Assembly (NCBI GenBank): GCA_020433455.1
Contig: JAGRCP010000029.1
Coordinates: forward strand, 1-56,439
Reading direction: 5' to 3'
Length of the DNA stretch: 56,439 bases
Source: Caldilineaceae bacterium
GTDB lineage: Bacteria > Chloroflexota > Anaerolineae > Caldilineales > Caldilineaceae
Part shown: positions 47,451-55,645 of the stretch, in pieces
Position numbering within the stretch: the first letter of the stretch is position 1
Layout: each line of letters starts with the position of its first letter
Notes under the pieces: generated by a model
The model's input: only the letters and a program-made list of their open reading frames with translations
What the model was told of the DNA's origin: nothing
Database searches by the model: none
Translations under genes and position numbers: made by a program

Positions 47451-48644
47451 ATGCTTAGTCGTGATACGCTGGCATACGGGGAACGCATAGCCGCCGCTCT
47501 TCTCGGCGTAGATGCGCTTTATCGACGCGAAAGCGGCGATGAAGAAGGACTGGTTGTCCTCAATATGGCGGCAGACGAGCTAACGCCTGCGCTCTATGCT
47601 GATTACGATATTGCTGCGGCTTCATTTCTGGCGCTTCAGCGCGATGCGGCAGAATTGCCTGAGGCTGATCGACGGTGCTACTACGATCAGCTCTGCCATT
47701 CAACGTTGGCGTTCATCCGTTGGCGCACCCGCGGGATTCCGTTTGAGGAGCAGTTAACTGATTTTCTTCACGTACCCGCTGCGCCGGCCACGACAGAGGA
47801 GCTAACCGAACTGACCGAATCCGCCGGTGAGTTACTCGGTCGCATGGGGTATGCGGGGAATATCAGGGAACAATGCGCAGCCTGGGAGCAAAGCCAGCGG
47901 ACATCAGCTGATCAAGTTCCCGCTGTGGCGGATGCACTCCTCAGTGAGGCGTGGGATCGCACCGCCGCCGTGATGGAAATTCCCGCGCCCAAGCATGACG
48001 GCATGAAGGTTATCCCTGTAAGCGGCCAGGCTTTCAACGCGCGCTGCAACTACCTGCAACGCCGGGTTGAGTTGAATACCGATCCTGTCCTTACTCGCCC
48101 GGGATTGAAGCACCTTGCCGTTCATGAAGGGTATCCCGGTCATTACGTCCAATTCAAGATTCGGGAAGTGCGCTATCGGGAAGGTAAAGGGCCGGCCGAC
48201 AACCTCCTGTCAGTCGTGAATACCGCCAGTTCTTCACCCTTTGAGGGAATTGCGGATACAGGCATGGCCATGCTCAGTTGGATTGATGAGCACGATCAGG
48301 TGCAGATGCTTCTCAATCGTCACCGCGCCGGTATTGGTACGGCGGCTGCCTGGCAACTTCATGCGGAACAGCGCCCGGAGCGTGAAGTTGCGGCTTGGCT
48401 GAGTGAGCAGGCATTGGTGGGCGGCGACGGCTGGGTCAGAAACCGGATGCGCTTCATTGCTGCGCCGGCGCGGGCCGTTCTCATCTGGTCGTATTGGTGG
48501 GGCGAGCCGACGGTCACCCGCGTCTATGAAAAAGTTCCGTTCCATCAGCGCGCTGAGTTTTTTGATTACCTCTATGGCCGCATGCACTCGCTGGAAACAG
48601 TGGGCATGTTTTCCTCGGCCGCGGACTTCGCTCCGACAGGATAA
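47451..48644 (+). CDS. HExxPGH-motif protein, DUF885-like (right arm)
   Basis: A 397-aa protein that is probably a metal-dependent hydrolase. The motif HEGYPGHYVQ (residues 225-234) is complete, and SSPFEGIADTG near 265 supplies the downstream glutamate. It is shorter than usual DUF885 proteins and has no signal peptide. GAGGAAG lies before the ATG, 25 bases after gntR. It occupies the position that mirrors the 566-aa left-arm protein, but the two are only distantly alike. The substrate is unknown. Confidence 0.78.
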   Translation: MLSRDTLAYGERIAAALLGVDALYRRESGDEEGLVVLNMAADELTPALYADYDIAAASFLALQRDAAELPEADRRCYYDQLCHSTLAFIRWRTRGIPFEEQLTDFLHVPAAPATTEELTELTESAGELLGRMGYAGNIREQCAAWEQSQRTSADQVPAVADALLSEAWDRTAAVMEIPAPKHDGMKVIPVSGQAFNARCNYLQRRVELNTDPVLTRPGLKHLAVHEGYPGHYVQFKIREVRYREGKGPADNLLSVVNTASSSPFEGIADTGMAMLSWIDEHDQVQMLLNRHRAGIGTAAAWQLHAEQRPEREVAAWLSEQALVGGDGWVRNRMRFIAAPARAVLIWSYWWGEPTVTRVYEKVPFHQRAEFFDYLYGRMHSLETVGMFSSAADFAPTG

Positions 48645-48773
48645 GCGAATTCTACGTTATCGCCTTATACATACTGCCGCCGCGTTGCTCCGTTGGCGTT
48701 GACCGTATTTTCGTTATCATCCGATCATCATCCGTTTTCAACTGTTTACCCACAACCTTAGGAGAAAATCTGT

Positions 48774-50414
48774 ATGATTCGAATGAAGTCTGTACAATTT
48801 ACTTTGCTTATCGCGCTCCTTATGCTGATAAGCGCATGCGCTGCGCCGGCCACTCCCGGCGACGCGGCAGAGTCAGGTCAGACCGCATCAACAGAGAGCG
48901 GAGAGAAGGTTCTGCGCATCGCCTACGGCGCGGAGATCGACACCCTCAATGCCCTAACGAGCCAGAACCTAACCGATATCGAGATACTCATGGTAGAGGG
49001 TCTTATCATGAGCAACGATCAGAACACGTATATCCCGATACTGGCCAAGGAAATTCCCACGTTAGAGAATGGCGGCGTCGTTATGAACGACGACGGCTCC
49101 GTCACCATGACGTGGAACCTGCACGAAGGCGTCAAGTGGCATGACGGCGAAGAGTTCACCAGTGAAGATGTCTGCTTTACGTGGGATTTTATCGTTAGTG
49201 AAGCCGGCTCCGCGGTCTATAATCAGACTGAGTACCTGAACATTGAATCATGTGAAGCGCCGGATCCCTATACTGTCGTTTTTACGTGGAAAGCGCCCTA
49301 TGCGCCCTATGCGAGCCTCTTCGACACGATTCTGCCCAAGCATGTGCTGGAGGGGCAGGACGTCTTGACCTATGACGCCTATAATCGCAGCCCCCTGGGA
49401 ACCGGCCCGTTCAAATTTGTGGAATGGAAAACCGGCGAATACGTACAGGTGGAAAAGAACGAGGACTACTGGCGCGGCGATCCCTATCCCAACATAGACG
49501 GCATCATTGTCCAGTTTATCCCCGACCCCAACACCCGGGTGAATGCGCTGAAGGCGGGCGAGTATGATTTCGGTCAAATTCTGCCTAATCAGGTCAAAGA
49601 AGTGGAAGATCTGGCCGGTTATAAGGTAGAGCTGGTCAATACGAATGCCTGGGTTCACTTCGACCTCAATATTGCCAGCGAGCGAGGCGCCATGCTCTTC
49701 AGCGATCAGGCCGTGCGCCAGGCGCTCTTCCACGCCATTGATCGGGAAGCCATTGCCAGGGATCTCATGGAAGGCACTGTTGAGGTAGCCGATACCGGCA
49801 TCACGCCCAACAGCCCCTATCACAATTCGGATGTAATGAAGTACGACTTTAACCCTGAGATGGCCCGGCAAATGCTGGAAGAGGCCGGCTGGACCGACAG
49901 CGATGGCGACGGCATCCTTGATAAGGACGGCGAATCCTTCTCCTTTACCATCATTAACCGCAACAGCCGCCCCGAGCGTGTTGCCATTGCCCAGGTCATC
50001 CAGGCCAACTTAAAGGATATTGGCGTAGAGGTAACGTTCGAAAATCTGGAAAACGCCTCGTGGATCGAAAAATGGCTCTCGAAGGATTGGGAAGCTGTCG
50101 TCAGCGGTTGGATCATTCCGGCCGATCCGAGCCTGACCAGCCTCTATGCCTGTGACGCATCCAATAATTTCACCGGCTTCTGCTCTGACGAGTTGGATGC
50201 AGCTATGGAAGCATCAGACATGGTGTTGGAATTCAGCGACCGTAAGCCGCTGGTGGATGAAGTGCAGGCCATTCTGGCCGAGGAGGCTTGGTCACTGCCG
50301 CTCCATTATCTGGTGAACCCTTTCGTGTTGCGCGAGGATTTCCAAAACTTTAAGGGCAGCGGTACAAACCTGGGCAGTTATTGGAACAGCTACGAGTGGG
50401 ACTTTGGTCAGTAG
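48774..50414 (+). CDS. Solute-binding lipoprotein, SBP_bac_5 family (right arm)
   Basis: A 546-aa extracytoplasmic binding protein. The signal peptide ends LISAC with lipidated Cys22, followed by a polar linker. The fold begins VLRIAYGAEIDTLNAL; NLHEGVKWHDGEEFTSEDVCF and RQALFHAIDREAIARDL are family-5 hallmarks. TTAGGAG lies before the ATG. It shares only family-level similarity with the left-arm protein, so the two transporters likely prefer different ligands. Confidence 0.93.
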   Translation: MIRMKSVQFTLLIALLMLISACAAPATPGDAAESGQTASTESGEKVLRIAYGAEIDTLNALTSQNLTDIEILMVEGLIMSNDQNTYIPILAKEIPTLENGGVVMNDDGSVTMTWNLHEGVKWHDGEEFTSEDVCFTWDFIVSEAGSAVYNQTEYLNIESCEAPDPYTVVFTWKAPYAPYASLFDTILPKHVLEGQDVLTYDAYNRSPLGTGPFKFVEWKTGEYVQVEKNEDYWRGDPYPNIDGIIVQFIPDPNTRVNALKAGEYDFGQILPNQVKEVEDLAGYKVELVNTNAWVHFDLNIASERGAMLFSDQAVRQALFHAIDREAIARDLMEGTVEVADTGITPNSPYHNSDVMKYDFNPEMARQMLEEAGWTDSDGDGILDKDGESFSFTIINRNSRPERVAIAQVIQANLKDIGVEVTFENLENASWIEKWLSKDWEAVVSGWIIPADPSLTSLYACDASNNFTGFCSDELDAAMEASDMVLEFSDRKPLVDEVQAILAEEAWSLPLHYLVNPFVLREDFQNFKGSGTNLGSYWNSYEWDFGQ

Positions 50415-50501
50415 GAGGCGTTAAGCTGCTGCATCAGGCTATTGCGCCAGTGTGAAGCGGCGCTCTGCACGAAGCTGCTGCTGGAACAAATAGGGTAAGG
50501 G

Positions 50502-50558
50502 TTTGGCGGATATACGCAGACTTCTACAAATCTCTGGAGATCCGCGCTATCCGCCAAA
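50502..50558. repeat. 11-bp inverted repeat between binding-protein and permease genes
   Basis: TTTGGCGGATA (50502-50512) and TATCCGCCAAA (50548-50558) are exact complements 35 bases apart. They lie in the 207-base gap after the binding-protein gene. A stem-loop here could stabilise the upstream mRNA or attenuate the permease genes, as often seen in Opp operons. Confidence 0.5.
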
Positions 50559-50621
50559 TTCCTGCTCCGCTCTTCTGCCCCGATTTCTGCATTCCATCCG
50601 ATCATCTTGTGAAGAAATAAC

Positions 50622-51575
50622 ATGGGTCGCTACATACTACGCCGTCTCGTTCAGATGATCCCTCTTCTGCTGGGCATCTCTATTATTATCTTTCTGGTCA
50701 TCCAAGCTGCGCCTGGCGGACCGGAGACGGTCTTTCTGGGACAGGGACGCTTTGTTGACCCGGAAATTATGGAAAAGTACCGTCAGCGGCTAGGCCTGGA
50801 TCAACCCATCTATGTGCAATACTTGCGCTGGATCGGCGCCGCTCTGCGCGGCGATTTCGGCTATAGCTATACGGCTGCTCGCCCCGTCAGCCAGATGATT
50901 CTGGAACGCCTGCCGGCAACGCTGGAGCTTATGGCTGTGGGTTTTGTATTGGCGGCCATTATCGCTCTGCCGCTGGGCATTTACAGCGCAATTCGTCAGT
51001 ACAGCATTTTTGACTATTTGGGGACCAGCTTCTCCTTTTTGGGGATCGCCATGCCTGTTTTCTGGTTTGGTTTGATCCTGCAGCTCATCTTTGCCGTGCG
51101 GCTGGGATGGCTGCCTACCTCCGGCCGCATCACGGTAGGGAATACCGGGTTTGGCGATCAGGTCGCACACCTCATTCTTCCGGCTGTCGTTCTTTCCCTG
51201 CGTTATATTGCCGGGTGGTCCCGCTATATGCGCGCCAGCTTTCTGGGCGTGATTAATACCGACTATGTGCGAACCGCGCGCAGCAAGGGCCTATCAGAGC
51301 AAAGGGTGGCGCTGGTGCATGCCTTGAAGAATGCGGCCATCCCCGTCGTCTCCATCATGGCGCTGGACCTGGCCGGCCTTTTTTCCGGCGCAGTCATTAC
51401 CGAGACCATCTTTGCCTGGCCCGGCATTGGTCGCCTGTTTATCCAAGCCATGTTTGACCGGGACTATCCGCTGCTTATGGGCATCCTCATGCTTGGCTCG
51501 CTCATGGTCGTCTTTTTCAACCTGATTGCCGACATTATTTACGGCATCCTTGATCCGCGTATCACTTATGACTAA
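50622..51575 (+). CDS. Dpp/Opp-type ABC transporter permease B (right arm)
   Basis: Permease of 317 aa. MGRYILRRLVQMIPLLLG is the OppB-type start, and RFVDPEIMEKYRQRLGLDQPIYVQY is a typical periplasmic loop. The EAA loop is DYVRTARSKGLSEQRVALVHALKNAAIP. The C-terminus is IADIIYGILDPRITYD. It overlaps the C permease by eight bases. Confidence 0.93.
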   Translation: MGRYILRRLVQMIPLLLGISIIIFLVIQAAPGGPETVFLGQGRFVDPEIMEKYRQRLGLDQPIYVQYLRWIGAALRGDFGYSYTAARPVSQMILERLPATLELMAVGFVLAAIIALPLGIYSAIRQYSIFDYLGTSFSFLGIAMPVFWFGLILQLIFAVRLGWLPTSGRITVGNTGFGDQVAHLILPAVVLSLRYIAGWSRYMRASFLGVINTDYVRTARSKGLSEQRVALVHALKNAAIPVVSIMALDLAGLFSGAVITETIFAWPGIGRLFIQAMFDRDYPLLMGILMLGSLMVVFFNLIADIIYGILDPRITYD

Positions 51576-52467
51576 TTCCCGTCTCCAGCGTAAGCAACAG
51601 AAAGCGCTTCCAACCAAAGAACGTACCCAGAGCAGCATCATCTGGCGCAAATTCCGTCGTCATAAAGCGGCCATGGTTTCGGCGGCAGTGCTGCTCATTC
51701 TTACGACGATGGTCTTTCTGGCGCCATGGATTGCCCCGTATGATTTCGACGAGATCGACTTGCCCAATCGTCAGGAGCCGCCCAGCCTCCAGCATCCGCT
51801 GGGCACCGATGATTTGGGTCGCGATCTCTATACGCGCATCCTTTACGGCGGCCGCATCTCAATTACTATCGGTCTGTTTGCAGCGTTAGCCAGCACGCTA
51901 CTGGGAACATTTTTGGGCGCGCTGGCCGGCTTCTACGGCGGCGCGATTGATAACGCCATCATGCGCTTCACGGATATGGCCATCTCCGTTCCATCCCTTC
52001 CCTTGCTTATCGTGCTCAGCTCCTATTCCAGTGCAGCCATCCCCATCATGATTCTGATCATCGCATTATTGAGTTGGATGTCTACGGCCCGAGTGGTGCG
52101 GGGCGCGGTTCACTCTATCAAGCAGCAGGAGTTTGTCAATGCCGCCGCGTCTATCGGCGGGCGCAACGGTTATATCATCCTGCGCCACATTATTCCCAAT
52201 GTTATGGGGCCGGTGATCGTAGGCGCAACTCTGGGCGTAGGCGGGGCCATCATCATTGAAAGTTCTCTGAGCTTTCTGGGGCTGGGAATCTCTCCGCCCA
52301 CGCCCACATGGGGCAATATGCTGCAGGATTCTCAAGCGACAATGGCCAGTAAGCCATGGTTGACCATCTTCCCCGGTCTGGCAATTTTAATTACGGTTCT
52401 TTGTATCAATTTCCTGGGCGAAGGCCTGCATGATGCTTTGGATCCAACATTATCAAACCGCGGTTAG
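51568..52467 (+). CDS. Dpp/Opp-type ABC transporter permease C (right arm)
   Basis: Permease of 299 aa. An N-terminal basic stretch is followed by the first helix (AAMVSAAVLLILTTMVFLAPW). LGTDDLGRDLYTRILYGGRIS is the OppC signature. The EAA loop is EFVNAAASIGGRNGYIILRHIIPN, and SFLGLGISPPTPTWG closes the core. The ATG at 51568 lies inside the end of the B gene (ATGACTAA overlap). Confidence 0.93.
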   Translation: MTNSRLQRKQQKALPTKERTQSSIIWRKFRRHKAAMVSAAVLLILTTMVFLAPWIAPYDFDEIDLPNRQEPPSLQHPLGTDDLGRDLYTRILYGGRISITIGLFAALASTLLGTFLGALAGFYGGAIDNAIMRFTDMAISVPSLPLLIVLSSYSSAAIPIMILIIALLSWMSTARVVRGAVHSIKQQEFVNAAASIGGRNGYIILRHIIPNVMGPVIVGATLGVGGAIIIESSLSFLGLGISPPTPTWGNMLQDSQATMASKPWLTIFPGLAILITVLCINFLGEGLHDALDPTLSNRG

Positions 52468-52486
52468 ACGAAAGGAGTAACTCTTT

Positions 52487-53479
52487 ATGGCCACCGCTCT
52501 GCGCTGGGGCGTACTTAGCACCGCAAACATTGGACGTGCAGCCGTCATTCCCGCCATTCAGCAATCACATAACGGTGAAATGGTTGCTGTTGCGAGCCGC
52601 ACCATCGCCGCTGCCCAGGAATTTGCAGGGCGCATGAATATTCCTCGCTACTTCGGCAGCTATGAAGCCTTGCTGGCCTCAGATGAGGTCGACGCCGTCT
52701 ATATTCCCCTGCCTAACAGCCTGCATAAAGAATGGAGTATCCGCACTGCGCAGGCAGGCAAACATATCCTCTGTGAGAAGCCGCTGGCCCTCACCGCCGC
52801 GGAATGCGAGGAAATGGCCGCGGCTGCAGCTGCCAACGGCGTCTATCTCATGGAAGCTTTTATGTACCGCTTTCACCCGCGCATCGTTCGTGTTCAAGAG
52901 CTGCTGGACGCGAATGCCATCGGCGCTCAGCGCTTTATCTACGCGACTTTTACGTTCCGGCTAACCGACGAGAAGAATATTCGGTTTCAGTCGAATTTAG
53001 GCGGCGGCGCGCTGATGGATGTCGGCTGCTATTGCGTCAACGCCGCGCGTACCCTGGCCGGCCGCGAGCCCTGTCAGGTGCAGGCCAACGCCGTTTGGCA
53101 CAAAACCGGCGTGGATAGCCGTTTGGCCGGTCTTTTGGATTTTGGCGACGGGCTGATTGCCCAGTTCGATTGCGCCCTCACCATGGCTCGCCGGGAAGCT
53201 TTTCAGGTAGCGGGCGATGATGGTTATCTGGAAGTAGCCGACGCTTTCCTGCCTGGTACAAAAGATGTGATAATTGTAGAGCGGCATGGTCGGGATGCGC
53301 CGATCGTTCATCCTGTGACTGGCGTTGATGAATACCGACGCATGGTGGAGCATTTTAGCGATTCCGTACTGCACCAGCGTCCTTTGCAGTATGATGCGGC
53401 CGAAGCGGCGGCCAACATGCGCGTCATCGAGGCCCTCTACCGCTCTGCCCGTAACGGCGGCGCTCCGACAATGGTCTGA
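52487..53479 (+). CDS. Gfo/Idh/MocA family oxidoreductase (right arm)
   Basis: NAD(P)-dependent dehydrogenase of 330 aa. GVLSTANIGR (8-17) is the Rossmann loop, CEKPLAL (96-102) carries the catalytic-type lysine, and GGALMDVGCYCVN is the second conserved block. It resembles xylose/dihydrodiol dehydrogenase-type members. In an operon with mannonate dehydratase and no visible uxuB, it may supply the fructuronate/mannonate redox step. AAAGGAG precedes the ATG. Confidence 0.88.
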   Translation: MATALRWGVLSTANIGRAAVIPAIQQSHNGEMVAVASRTIAAAQEFAGRMNIPRYFGSYEALLASDEVDAVYIPLPNSLHKEWSIRTAQAGKHILCEKPLALTAAECEEMAAAAAANGVYLMEAFMYRFHPRIVRVQELLDANAIGAQRFIYATFTFRLTDEKNIRFQSNLGGGALMDVGCYCVNAARTLAGREPCQVQANAVWHKTGVDSRLAGLLDFGDGLIAQFDCALTMARREAFQVAGDDGYLEVADAFLPGTKDVIIVERHGRDAPIVHPVTGVDEYRRMVEHFSDSVLHQRPLQYDAAEAAANMRVIEALYRSARNGGAPTMV

Positions 53480-53532
53480 GCCATGATCCTTTTCCAACCG
53501 TCCAATCCCACTCCAAGACAGCTTATCTATCC

Positions 53533-54570
53533 ATGAACCATTCTTCTTCATCCTACAATCTTCTCATCGCCAGCTATCTGGAGCCCGAGCATGTCGCACG
53601 GATTCGCCAGACGAGCGATCGGCTAAACGTACTCTATGCGCCGGATTTACTGGCGCCGCCCCGCTATCCGGCCGACCATTTCGGGGGTCCCTTCCAGCGT
53701 ACGCCCGAGGAGGAAGCGGCCTGGCAGGGGTTACTGGCCCAGGCCGATATCCTGTTTGATTTTGACCACAGCCATCGGGACGATCTGCCCGAATTGGCCC
53801 CCCGCGTCTGCTGGATTCAGGCCACCAGCGCGGGAATCGGGCAGTTTGTCAAGCGCATGGGCTATGCTGAACGCATGCCTAATACCATTTTTACCACCGC
53901 CAGCGGCGTTCACGCTCGCCCCCTGGCAGAGTACTGCATGATGGCCATGCTTATGCACTACAAGCGCCTGCGCCATATTTTGGCGGAGCAGGAGGCCCAT
54001 CACTGGGAAGGCTATGCCGGGTCTGATCTGGAGGGGCGCACCCTGGCCGTCGTGGGGCTGGGACGCATCGGACGTGAGGTCGCCCGCATGGGGAAATGTC
54101 TGGGCATGCGGACTGTGGGAACACGCGCTCGGGGTGAAGATGAGAGTGTGGACCGCTTCTATCCGCCTCATGCGCTCCACGCCATGTTGGGGGAGGCGGA
54201 TGCGGTGGTGGCGATTGTTCCCCACACGCCGGAGACGGAGGGCATGTTCGATGCTGCGGCATTCAGCGCAATGAAGCCGGGCGCTTTCTTTATCAATATC
54301 GCACGCGGTCAGGTCGTTGACGAAGAGGCCCTCATATCCGCGCTGCGTTCCGGCCGCTTGAGCGGCGCGGCGCTGGACGTCTTTGCCACAGAACCCTTGC
54401 CCCCCGAAAGCCCGCTCTGGGACATGGAAAACGTGCTGGTCAGCTCTCATTCGGTCAGCAACAGCGATCGGGAAAACGCGCGGGTTACGGATCTTTTCTG
54501 CACGAACCTGCGGCGCTATCTGGCCGGCGAGCCGTTGGAAAACGTATTGGACACAGAGCGACTCTACTGA
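53533..54570 (+). CDS. D-2-hydroxyacid dehydrogenase family protein (right arm)
   Basis: NAD(P)-dependent oxidoreductase of 345 aa. GLGRIG (175-180) is the Rossmann motif. INIARGQVVDEEAL holds the catalytic Arg, LDVFATEPLPPE follows, and His is kept in SSHSVSN where most members have TPH. It is paralogous to the protein at 1533-2564. Encoded 14 bases before uxuA, it probably acts on a 2-oxo or 2-hydroxy sugar acid in the same pathway. Confidence 0.88.
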   Translation: MNHSSSSYNLLIASYLEPEHVARIRQTSDRLNVLYAPDLLAPPRYPADHFGGPFQRTPEEEAAWQGLLAQADILFDFDHSHRDDLPELAPRVCWIQATSAGIGQFVKRMGYAERMPNTIFTTASGVHARPLAEYCMMAMLMHYKRLRHILAEQEAHHWEGYAGSDLEGRTLAVVGLGRIGREVARMGKCLGMRTVGTRARGEDESVDRFYPPHALHAMLGEADAVVAIVPHTPETEGMFDAAAFSAMKPGAFFINIARGQVVDEEALISALRSGRLSGAALDVFATEPLPPESPLWDMENVLVSSHSVSNSDRENARVTDLFCTNLRRYLAGEPLENVLDTERLY

Positions 54571-54584
54571 TACGCTTTTGGGCT

Positions 54585-55607
54585 ATGCAACTCACATTTC
54601 GTTGGTTTGGCCATCGCGACCCCGCTTCCCTGGCCCGCATTCGCCAGATCCCCGGCGTTACCGGCATCGTCGCCGCGCTCTATGATGTGCCCCCCGGGCG
54701 GCTGCTTCCCCGGGCGCGCCTGCACGCGCTCAAGACGGAAATTGAAGCCGCGGGCTTGACCTTCACCGTGCTGGAGAGCATCCCCGTGCACGAAGACATC
54801 AAGCTGGGCCGGGCCGCCCGGGATGAACAGATCGACATCTACCGGCAGAATATTGCCCGGCTGGGCGAAGCGGGCATTGGCGTGCTCTGCTACAACTTTA
54901 TGCCACTCTTCGATTGGATGCGTACGGATCTGGCCTTCACCCTGGCCGACGGTTCCACAACCATGGCTTATGACGACCGTCAGCTGGCTCATATTGCCGA
55001 TCCGTGGGAGGCGGAGCTGCCGGCCTATTTCCCGCTGGACGACAGCCCCGAAAATCTCAAAGCAGCTTACCGCGCAATTGATGAGGAGGCGCTGTGGGCG
55101 AATCTGGCCTATTTTTTGGCGGGCGTGCTGCCTGTCGCCGAGGAAGCGGGCGTGCGCCTGGCGCTGCATCCTGACGATCCGCCCTGGTCCATCTTCGGAC
55201 TTCCCCGCATCATCACCGATGAGGCGGCGCTGGCACGCGTGCTGGCTCTTTCCGCCAGCCCCGCCCACGGCCTTACGTTTTGTACGGGATCATTGGGCGC
55301 GGACCCGCGCAATGATCTGCCCGCCATGGTTCGTCGCTTCGGCCCGCGCATTCACTTTGCCCACTGTCGCAACCTCAGGCGCACCGGCCCCAGGCAGTTC
55401 CACGAGACCGGACATCCCCGGGCTTGCGGGGATATAGACTTGCCAGCGGTCATGGCCGCGCTACGCGACGTGAATTTTACCGGTCCCCTGCGTCCCGATC
55501 ACGGACGCATGATCTGGGGTGAAACGGGCATCCCCGGTTACGGCCTCTACGATCGGGCATTGGGCGCAACCTATTTGCTGGGATTGTGGGAGGGACTGGG
55601 CGCCTGA
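54585..55607 (+). CDS. uxuA: Mannonate dehydratase
   Basis: It dehydrates D-mannonate to 2-dehydro-3-deoxy-D-gluconate in hexuronate breakdown. The protein has 340 aa and a TIM-barrel fold. Family blocks are clear: RWFGHRDPASLARIRQIPGV, IVAALYDVPPG, VLESIPVHEDIKLG, LALHPDDPPW, FCTGSLGADPRNDL, FAHCRNL and GYGLYDRALGATYLLGLWEGL, which include the metal-binding His and Cys. It is the last gene of the right arm. No kinase or aldolase for the product is in view. Confidence 0.95.
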   Translation: MQLTFRWFGHRDPASLARIRQIPGVTGIVAALYDVPPGRLLPRARLHALKTEIEAAGLTFTVLESIPVHEDIKLGRAARDEQIDIYRQNIARLGEAGIGVLCYNFMPLFDWMRTDLAFTLADGSTTMAYDDRQLAHIADPWEAELPAYFPLDDSPENLKAAYRAIDEEALWANLAYFLAGVLPVAEEAGVRLALHPDDPPWSIFGLPRIITDEAALARVLALSASPAHGLTFCTGSLGADPRNDLPAMVRRFGPRIHFAHCRNLRRTGPRQFHETGHPRACGDIDLPAVMAALRDVNFTGPLRPDHGRMIWGETGIPGYGLYDRALGATYLLGLWEGLGA

Positions 55608-55645
55608 GCGGCGGAGGCCGGTAATGCTTGCCTGCGGACGATGGC

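Noticed and set aside
39923-55607. Mirrored operons as a recent inverted duplication
   Set aside because: Paired proteins agree only at family level and differ in length (for example 566 against 397 aa for the HExxPGH-type proteins). A recent copy event is not supported.
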